This document shows positions 55,009 to 64,000 of a stretch of DNA of 64,000 nucleotides, piece by piece; the stretch's first letter is position 1, and the number at the start of each line of letters is the position of its first letter. Under the pieces are notes generated by a model. The model was given only the letters and a program-made list of their open reading frames with translations, was not told where the DNA came from and did no database searches. The stretch covers positions 20,888,577 to 20,952,576 of the forward strand of contig CM043946.1 of the NCBI GenBank assembly GCA_014529385.2, given 5' to 3'. This DNA is from Adiantum capillus-veneris (Eukaryota > Streptophyta > Polypodiopsida > Polypodiales > Pteridaceae). Made by a program: the position numbers and the translations under genes.

Positions 55009-58000
55009 ATGATCTATGAGACCAACTCACGCTTGCGAATAAGCTTTTGGAATTGTAACAGGTATCCATGGAACACGGGAATTGGCATTGATGAGCTTAC
55101 CAATGACTCCAATGTGATACTTCTTATCAAAACATGGGATCATGATGCGCAACAAATTCTTGGATTTGATAAATACGATGTGCATTCTTTGATGTGGGTA
55201 AAAAATGCAAAGCAACAAAGAGGTGAAGGAGGCGTACCATATATGACCAAAAAGGGTTTGAAAGATGTTTCCATTGTCAAAGAAGATAAGTATAAATAGT
55301 ACTTATGGCTTAAAATACGCCCACCAAATGGTCAAGTAATGTTTGTGACTGGTTGCTACATTCCTGAGTGTGACTCCAACTTTTATGCTCGCTTGGATAT
55401 GGATAGAGATCAGCCCTTTGTTGAACTAGAGGAAGACATTTCTCATTACAAGGATCAAGGTGAAGTCATTGTTTTTGAGACATGAATGCTCGCACAAATA
55501 CATTACAACATGACACACAACAAGTTGACATGCCGCATGTCTCAAGAAGAATGGATGACTCACACATGTATAATCGAAGTTCTAATGATACAAAAGAACT
55601 GGATAACTGTGGAAAGTCACTTCTACATATGTGAAATAGTACCAGAATGCTCATTGCAAATGGTGTATCTCTATGGCAAGGCACCAATGACTTTACATGT
55701 AGAAAGCACAATGGTGATAGCATGATTGACTGACTATATGTTGTTCTTGGAAGACACTCTAGAATGCATACAAAGCTTTGCACTTGGTGAATGGAATCCG
55801 GAATCGGATCATATGATGTTATGTATTGACCTCAAGTGTGGTAAATGGCCCGAGCATGTAGCCTCCAGTCATGATGTGAATCATTTCTACCTACGTCTAG
55901 ACTTCAAACAAGCACTTATATATGCTGATATGGTGGACTAAATGTTAAGCATGATAGATCATCAAGAGAGCCCAACATTATAATGCAAGTGGAAAGTTTA
56001 CAAATAAGTAATTTGCTCTTGTGCGAAGGAATGCTTTTCGATGAAACACATGTCTTGCAAAAGGTCTAAGAAGGGTAGTACCAAGAAGAAATGGTTTGAC
56101 ATGGAATGTAGTCAAGCCCAAAAACACTTGCTAAGATTGGATGCAAGTAAAGACAAGAAAGTTTACTTGGAATGTTCACACACTTACAAAGCACATGCAT
56201 GTGGCAAGTTTTGCCAAAATCTAAAAGGCAAGCGTATTGAGAGCTTTGGTGACTTGACTCTTGAGGATATGTATATGCATTGCAAAAACCTCTATGAGCA
56301 ACCCAATGTTGATAAGGTGGAGTGTTGTAACCTTAAGCTTCAGCATGGCATGCTTCATGATTGGAGTGAAAATTGGATCAAAACTTTGCACAAAGGAGGA
56401 GATGTAAACAATGTGAACAACTATCGCACTATAATGGTTGGTTCTTGGATGGAGAAGTTATTTGGATGTATCATGGAGATGAAGATAAGTGAATGGGATC
56501 AAAAGAATGGCAAACGTGTGCTTGGCCAAACAAGTTTTCAAAAGCATCATAGCACTATTGATCACCTTGTCACTCTTCAAGTTCTTATGGAAGCGTTTCG
56601 ATTGAAAGGAAAAAAGTTGTATTGTTGCTTTGTGGATTTTTAAAAATCTTTTGACATGGTACTGTGAGGAAATCTTTGGAGACATATGCAAAGCCTTCAA
56701 GTGCCGAGATAATTTATGCATGCAGTCTTTTGTATCTACCAAAAAGTCATATATCAATTACGTATGAAAAATGGAATTTGTGAATTTTTGCAAGCACCAT
56801 TGGTGTCAAACAAGGATGTCCACTTTCCCCAACCCTCTTTGGGCTACTCATTGATGAATGCATGGTTCTTGATTTTATGCAGCAAGAAGGCATAGAAGAG
56901 GTTAAGATTAGAAATGCAATGATCATTCTTTTGCTTTATGCCGATGATGTAGTGCTCTTGGCACATACCTAGAAGATGCACAAAAGCTTATGAGTGTCTT
57001 GGAACACTTTTGCTTACATAGCGGGCTGATCGTGAATGGATCCAAAACCAAGGTTATGCTTGTAAAGACCCTCAATGACGAAAATCCATGCATTGTATAC
57101 AACAATGAGCAACTTGAAGTGGTAGATCACTTCAAGTACCTTGGCCTAGCTTGAGGTTCCATCCAATCATAAATGAAAGGATTGTGCAATGCGTCTCTTG
57201 GAAGCCGGAAAGAGGGTTTATTATGCATTTGAGAACATGTGCAATGCTAGAGAGATCAAGTGTTGGGGTCTCAAAAAGTACCTCTTTGAAACATTGGTGA
57301 CACTGGTGCTTCTTTATGGAGTGGAGGTGTGGGCTGGAAGCATCGGGAAGTCTACTTGGAAAGAGTTTGAGAATAGCGTTTTCTCACCAACTTTCTCCAA
57401 GTCAAGACACAAACACCCTACATGCTCTTACTTCTTGAGTTTGGATTGCTTCCCATTGAGATCTTGGGCCATGCAAAGGGTTTTGGAGTGCATGCTTAAG
57501 ACACAACGTAGCCCTTTGAATTGACTTCCTAGAATTGCATATGAAGCAAGTCAAAAGGTCCAAAGGACATGCAAGAGCAAAATACTAAGTTTGGGATCGA
57601 TGCTTGACATCAAGAAATGGTTTGGAAGATGGGATGCATGTCACTTGGTCAAGGATGCATCGATAGGCTCCCAAGTTAATGAAGCCTTCTTACAACGCCG
57701 ATGTATCACGGATTGGGAGAAATTTGGAGGTTCTCGCTTCAGCCATTACACCACACACATTGCCCCAAACTACAAATCTCTCTTCTTCTCTGAATGAGGT
57801 AACCAAACCCATCCCTACATCCTTGAGCCCATCCCGTTCAGTGTGATCCACACCATTGCCTCCATTCATCTTAGCTCCCATTCTCTATGTTGTGAGACAG
57901 GTCGTTGGGACACTGGCGAGGAGTCTCATTGACCTTGCACCTTATGCCCTCGTCAAGTGCGAGAGAGTGAGTACAACACACTACTTGAGTGCTCAGCTTT

Positions 58001-58135
58001 TGACCACATTAGGTCCTCTTTTCCCCATATATTCAGCCATGAGCTCTCCCTACATACCTTCCTCTCCCAACCACAATGTGGACTCTCTATTGCAACGCTC
58101 ATTTCAGCCATTTTTGAGCACTGAGAGTCACTTAT
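55009..58135 (+). pseudogene. LINE ORF2 (APE endonuclease, reverse transcriptase, C-terminal Cys-His region), decayed
   Basis: Endonuclease: LRISFWNCNRYPWNTGIGID, with a DMNARTNT block after a TGA where GDMNAR is expected (near 55480), and SDH at 55804-55812. Reverse transcriptase: VNNYRTIMVGSWMEKLFG, LGQTSFQKHHSTIDHL, LYCCFVDF then a stop (56641) before KSFD, and GCPLSPTLFGLLIDE. LYADDVVLLAHT has the YADD box at 56937-56948. C-terminus: RRCITDWEKFGGSRF, and near 57935-57995 a CTLCP...ECSAFDHIRSS metal-binding-type block. At least six stops and frame changes make it inactive. Both catalytic sites remain readable. The clade was not resolved. Confidence 0.85.
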
Positions 58136-58547
<412 letters not shown>

Positions 58548-59550
58548 TGTTGGGGGTTCCATCGTTGCAATAGCTCCAATGACAAACAAAATTGTCAATA
58601 CGAAGGGATGAGCTATCTAGCTAGGGCATGGAAACACTCACACGGTTATTGAGCTAATTGTGGCAACACAAATGGTTAACTCTACGAGGTGAGCTTCACG
58701 GCCTATAGAGAAGCTAAGCCACAATGAAGGGCAAGATCCCCATCCACTTCTCTTCACCTCTAATCAACCCAATCACACACACTACGATTGCAAGACTCAC
58801 ATGAGGAGAGAAGCCACAATGAAGGGCAATCTCCACACCCACTTCTCTTCACCTCTAATCAACCCAATCACACCAATTGCAAGACACTAATCCTATCATG
58901 CAACACATTAATGGCAAGCACACACACATAGATCTATCGAGCACCACACTCCAATCAAACCTACGTGCACACACAAGCAAGAGAGGGCAATCACACAAGA
59001 TTAGAGAGGGATTTACCACTAATTAGTTAAGATCTAGTTAATCTAAGCATCATAAGAAATCATAAGAAGTATGAGAGAAGCATAGTGAAAGAGAATGAAT
59101 CATTGATTAGTGTTAATCAAGTCTCATGAGCAAGAAGAAGCTCAAGGACTCCATAGCCACACACCTCAAGAGCTCTCACCAAAGAGTGCTCTCAATAAAT
59201 GAGCTTGAGAACCCTAATTTCCTTTACACAACACCTTATATACCTAGGGTAAAAATTTGCAATGTCCGGACATCCAAGGCCTTTAGGACTCCACCACTTA
59301 CTGAATCTGCTACCTAAGCACACTAGCCGACGTGTTCTTTACAACTTGGAACTCCCATTGAGCCCGTAACACATTAAAATATTACAATGGCTTGAAATAA
59401 ATCAAAAATTTACAATACGTAACCATTTTGGAAAAATGTGAAAAATGTGTAACTCCAATCTTTACTACTTCTTCACTTTGATCTTTGATGCACATCTGTA
59501 CATCTTCAATCTTTAGCAGCTTTTGTTAACTAAGGTTGACCCAATTAACA
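58548..59550 (-). repeat. LTR (1,003 bp), inverted relative to the copy at 30248-31170
   Basis: Reads TGTTGGGGGTTCC at its plus-strand start and AATTAACA at its end, the reverse complement of the 30.2-31.2 kb LTR. It is longer mainly because of a local duplication near 58730-58870 (GCCACAATGAAGGGCAA and CACTTCTCTTCACCTCTAAT occur twice). The ORF at 59126-59317 is the counterpart of 30483-30674 and is not a gene. Confidence 0.85.
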
Positions 59551-60280
59551 TTCCCTCCTTCCGATTTTGGTGCCCGTCCTCGGGCACTGTTGAGAAGTGT
59601 CCCTGGAGGCTGTGGAAGGTTTTTGATTAGTTGTTGATGGGCTGATTGTCTTCATTTGTCATTGAATTTGTGGATGAGGTTCAATTTGTTGCAGCATCTT
59701 CATTGGTTCAAATATGTCTGATGTGAGAGATGATGTTGCATTTGTCCGTTGTAATAGCATAATGATGAGACTGTTGTTTATTTATGAAAAGTGTGTACAA
59801 GAGAAGTAGAATGATGAGGTTCTAAATTAGGGTCTAATACCTAGATGACCAAAGGGAAAAAACCTAGTGGAAAAAAAGTGCCTTTGGGATACGCGCATTA
59901 TTGGAGTACTTATTAGCATTGGAAATATTAATAAAGTAAAGCAATTTTTTGCTGATAGATATGGAGTTAATAAGACAACAAATATGAAAGGAGATTGTGA
60001 TGGAAAATTGGTTTGCCTGTTTTAGTCCACTCAAGGTGCATGGTGGAAGCAAAAAAGAGTGTCTAATGCATATGTCCAATTGTGGGACATCCTACTTATG
60101 CATACACAAAAATACATGGAACACAATATGTTGTGCAAGAAAAAATTTGAGGGGTTATTCAAAAAGATGGTGTAGCTATAAAAGAATATTACATGACTTT
60201 GCAAGCTGGCACTCCTTTAAGAATGGTTTTTGTTGACGAGGATATGTGCTCTCATCTTACTGTGCACTGTGCGTGAGTAT
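59551..60280 (-). mobile_element. 3' internal part of the same LTR family, minus strand
   Basis: Matches 29600-30247 in reverse complement, including the polypurine tract complement (TTCCCTCCTTCC, beginning 59551) and GATGGTGTAGCTATA. Similarity fades near 60280. Confidence 0.75.
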
Positions 60281-61372
60281 TGGACTCTACGGCTGTGAGA
60301 GTTCGTGATGAGAGTCACAAACACTTTGTGAAAAGATGTCTGTAGAGAATCACCGACCCTCTTTCTAAGGGTGACAAAAATATAAGAGCGTTCGTGACAT
60401 CAAAGTCACAAACCCTCTTTCCTATCATGCTTGGAGTCTGCTTATTTTTGTAGTCGAGATTATGATAAGAGGATCACCAAATCACATTCAATTTTACTTT
60501 ACAAGACCATTTAAAAAACACTAAAGTTTCAGCCATGAAACCTCAATGCTCATACAAGCACAATTCTCAATCAAAACCCAAACCTCTTTCATGGTATCAT
60601 GTAGCCTCGCCCCCAATTACACAGTCGTAGCATCAAACAGTTGAAAGGAATGCTCGAGCTTCCACCTTCACAACGACCATTTTCTAATTTTTCAGAGATT
60701 TATGAGCTTCTAAAGTGAATCCCAAACACCATTTTGACAAGGGGAAACCATAATTCACTCCCACACTAGCTCAGATACAAGATTTCGAAGAGGTGGGACT
60801 GCCCTACACGTAGATTGAGCAACCATGGAAGCAATTACACAGTAGTGCAAAATTGCTGTTTTTTTTCTGAAGAAGGCCCCTTCTCTCTCTTCCCCATGGA
60901 AATGTGAGCTGATGTGTCAATTTTTGGGCCATTTTGCCACTTTGGACCAAAACTAGGCCATTTTCAGCTCATTTTTAACCCAAAAAATACCATTTTTGAT
61001 GCGAAAAATCCCAAACGGACTCAGAAAATCCCTAAATTTGTGGGATCACTCACATAAGCATAAAAATCATAGATAAGCATAATTTTCCATCAATATACCA
61101 TTTTGGGTCACTTTCCAAGCAATTTTGCAACGGCGCCTGTTAGCTGCTATTTTTGATCATTTTTGCCCGCATCAATCTTTATAGGCGAGATTGAGTGTGC
61201 CACCATGAAACACTTGGAATATATACATTGTAAAACCAAGTTAAGAATCTTATCAAGTGGAAAAGCATGAAAATACGCCACATCTAGGGCCACGACTCCC
61301 CGGATAGGTATGTACATGATAGTGACCGCAGTAGACGCTTCAAAATATATCACAATATGTACATGATTGCTT
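60281..61372. other. No supported gene
   Basis: Contains two AGTCACAAACCCTCTTTC-like motifs and AT-rich DNA rich in CCATTTT/GCCATTTT words. No coding signal was found. Confidence 0.35.
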
Positions 61373-62433
61373 TTATTTGCATACATCGAAAAGTGTCAAG
61401 GGTGAGGTGAATTTTTTATTTTCACTATGTACGTGCCACAACACGAGAACGCTTGTGGCAGTGGATGCAAAATCATTTGCAAACCTAACAGTCTTTTCAA
61501 CATTCGGTGATACCTCCACACCTTGACTAAATTCATGCAGGAATTTGTTGTTCAAAGAATCAATTTTAAGCTTTTCAGGTGCCTGTGAATCTTTAGGCTG
61601 ATTTTGAACTTGCAGTGCTTTTACTGGTGCTTCTAATGGTAATGCAAAATTATTTGGTTGCATTAAAAATGATGAGTTAGATGCACTTACATCGAGATTC
61701 ATATTTCCAATTTTCTATGTACCTTGCTTGGCAGTTGAAGAATCCCTGTTGTTAGGATTTCTTTGACAATCTTTAGAAAAATTTCCAACTTTTCGTTCGC
61801 AATCTGAGCAATATACCATGACTGGTGGTATTTCAACTGGTTCTATCATGTCAAGTATTAGCTGAGAAGTTTTTCCCTCTATGCTTGCCAAGTTGTTTGC
61901 TTCTTCTTTCAGAACACTGAGAATCAAGTTGTAGAATGCTCCATCTTGACCTTTGTATTGTCTTTGGCTTGGTTCTCCACTTACGTTTGCTTGTATTGGT
62001 TGATCTGTTGGATCTTGCAACTCTACCTCTCAATTATAGATCTGACCACTGTAATCCATATACAATGATCCTATTGCATATGTACCAACTGTATGTTTTG
62101 CTGGCTTGTGCAGATTTCTAGATAAACACTTGGGTTGATTTTTTGCACTTCTATCTGCACTTCATCTTTGAGCTTGCAATACCTGGCTCCACTGAAGTCT
62201 GTGAACATCTAGGAGTTCTCTGAATCTGGCTTTACTCTGATCAATAGGATCTTGGCTCCTTTGCCACTTTTACTACTCATAAGATACCTTTGACCTTCTA
62301 TATCTATGTACAAGAATTTATCTCCATTGTAGCCATAAAGCAGTAAAATATGGTCTGTTACAGTTGTGCATCTGTTGCTAGTGCTACCTGCTTGCGCTGC
62401 TGTATTCGAACTTTTGGCTCAATTTGAGTCCAT
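61373..62433 (-). pseudogene. Gag-like retroelement ORF remnant
   Basis: It opens at ATG 62433 (MDSN, then TGA where CGA fits) and reads DHILLLYGYNGDKFLYIDIE and YLMSSKSGKGAKILLIRVKP. After further stops and one frame change it continues LQDPTDQPIQANVSGEPSQR. It has a near zinc knuckle, CSDCERKVGNFSKDC: an extra residue and Asn replace the His of a CCHC motif. The last ORF (61702-61373) is a separate frame. The knuckle-like motif and position upstream of same-strand LTR material suggest Gag, but I cannot name the family. Confidence 0.4.
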
Positions 62434-62439
62434 GTTGAC

Positions 62440-63600
62440 TTGATCTGTAAAAACTGTATTCTAGCAAAATTTTGGTGTTGATTAGCAAAATTTCTCCTAC
62501 TTCGGCTTGGTAAAATTGCTTGTGTCAAAGCACTAATGCAGTTGACTACTCTTCAAACCAGTTTTAAAATTAATTGCAACCTTTTAAAACGATGAAAACT
62601 TGGGTCTTTAACAAATTAATCTGCAATCCACCGTGATTTGTGTCTGTTCGTCCAATTTGAAGCTAATTTGCAGCGCAATTACTCGCACTAATCAATTTCT
62701 ACCCGCTCCACTATTGGTGGTTTCGCTTGCTTTTTCCAGCCGTTCTTTTACTGCTTCGGACTTTTTTGCTTTTTGCTCCATTTTTCCTGGTCGCTGCTCT
62801 CAATCTATGCTCGCTTTCCGGTGCACTTCTCCGGCTTTCCTTTTTAGCTTTTGATTTTTTCCGACGATGCGTGTGTTTTTTGCGTTTCGACCTCATTCTG
62901 GCTTTTCTTGATTTTTCTCGCTCTTTCAACGACTTTCTTTTTATTTTTCTAACTCTTTTTTTAAAAAAATTAGTTTTCCTCATTTTTTGTTATTTTTGGG
63001 AAGGTTTTGATTTTTTAATAATTTTTCTATGAATCTATGACTTTTTTGAATTTTAAAATTTTATGGAAATTTTTATGGTTTTATGAATTTTTAGTGATTT
63101 TTGGAATTTTTTCAATTAATTTTGGACTTTTTTGTGAATTTTCTATGATTTTTTTACTCTTTTGTGATATTTTTATTTTTAAAGAATTTTCTGTGTTTAC
63201 TATGATGTTTTTTATTTCATGGTGATTTTTTTGATCAATTTTATTTTTTAATGAATTTTTAAGAGGTTTTTAAAATTTTTTTGTGGATGTTTTTAATGTT
63301 TTTTCTATTTTTTTAATTAATTTCTAATCCTCTTTTTTTAAAGAAAATTATTGGATTTTTTTATTTTTTCTCTTTTTATGAGATTTTAATGTTTTTTGTG
63401 ATTTTTAAAAGCCCATTTTTATTTTTCTCTTTTTTATTGATTTTTATTGAATTTTTTAATTAGTTTTGTTAAATTTTTTAAAGGATTTTGTTTATTTTTT
63501 ATGATTTTTTACTTTTTTGATTTTTTTAAAAATAATCTAGATTGAGTTATAAACAAAAACAAAAAATAAAATAAATAAAATATTTTTTTATCTACACTCA
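62440..63600. other. T-rich low-complexity DNA
   Basis: From about 62990 to 63590 the plus strand is strongly T-rich with TTTTTGATTTTT-type words. The Lys/Arg-rich ORF on the minus strand (62983-62711) is mostly a product of this bias. Confidence 0.6.
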
Positions 63601-63850
63601 CTTGGCTGGCAGTCGGCGGTTGACTTCGACGTGCGGATGAGGCGGCCTTATGGCGCGCGGATTGCGGGGGTTACAGCACGTGCCTGGCGTGCAGAGGCAG
63701 CGTCCAGTGGGGCAGCGTGCAACACGCGTAGCGTTTGGCGTGTAGCCGGTTAGCAGTGAGAAGCGAGGGAGAGACTCCGGGAGAGTGTGTGTGTGTGTTA
63801 ATGAGACAAAAGGGACAGAGAGAGGGGGTTCCCGCGTGGGGTGACAGTAG

Positions 63851-63920
<70 letters not shown>

Positions 63921-64000
63921 TAGAGAGAGAATTAGAGGGGGATCACGCTGGGAGTGAGGGAGGGAAGAGAGAAAGAATGCGCGACAGTGTGTGTAGGCGG
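63600..64000. repeat. GC-richer segment followed by long (GA)n
   Basis: 63600-63780 is CpG-containing and GC-rich (GGCGCGCGGATTGCGGGGG), in sharp contrast to the T-rich DNA before it. A (GA)n run follows at about 63853-63917, and more GA-rich DNA continues to the window end. Confidence 0.7.

Noticed and set aside
62711-62983. Very Lys/Arg-rich minus-strand ORF, could pass for a nuclear protein
   Set aside because: It lies in T-rich low-complexity DNA whose complement reads as AAA/AGA codons. There is no motif.

Overview
The window looks like intergenic, repeat-dominated DNA from a land plant with a large genome. The support is plant-type Ty1/copia and Ty3/gypsy retrotransposons, primer-binding sites complementary to plant initiator tRNA-Met and tRNA-Trp, a CACTA DNA transposon, a LINE, and long (TC/GA)n and (TG/CA)n tracts. 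The style of the LINE and of some transposase-like proteins made me think of seed-free plants, but that is only an impression. No tRNA, rRNA, CRISPR array or clearly intact host gene was found. Nearly every coding remnant is interrupted.

Layout: 0-1.3 kb is a deleted copia element. 2.4-4.8 kb is an unrecognised intron-containing minus-strand gene remnant. 5.3-7.1 kb is a large (TG)n-to-(CA)n block. 7.4-13.1 kb is an unrecognised plus-strand multi-exon gene remnant, split by a truncated minus-strand gypsy element whose upstream flank is a TTCTAGAA-rich array. 14.0-16.6 kb is a transposase-like remnant. 16.7-19.7 kb is an unrecognised minus-strand gene interrupted by a 1.32 kb CACTA element with perfect TIRs and a TTAG duplication. 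19.8-24.5 kb carries several families of tandem hairpin-forming repeats. These surround the most unusual locus, at 23.1-25.7 kb: a degenerate reading frame with a histone H3 fold, an acidic linker, an Ulp1/SENP (C48) protease domain and a coiled-coil/RG-rich tail.

25.9-27.2 kb holds another unrecognised minus-strand multi-exon remnant. 27.4-31.2 kb is an LTR element whose 3' LTR reappears inverted at 58.5-59.6 kb. 34.2-35.2 kb has CACTA TNP2 transposase fragments. 36.7-39.7 kb is a minus-strand copia element. 42.2-47.6 kb contains LTR material, including a non-autonomous element with a tRNA-Trp primer site and an acidic ORF ending in PYDPGG-type repeats. 47.6-48.6 kb is a palindromic minisatellite. 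48.8-51.8 kb carries two FCP1-like (HAD phosphatase fold) reading frames, the longer one with a degraded catalytic motif. 54.1-58.2 kb is a full-structure but dead LINE. 61.4-62.4 kb is a gag-like remnant. The rest is AT-rich filler and (GA)n.

A recurring theme is that most premature stops sit where a CGA, CAG or CAA codon would be expected. That is the signature of C-to-T decay of methylated cytosines. I infer that many of these loci were once coding and were silenced by methylation.
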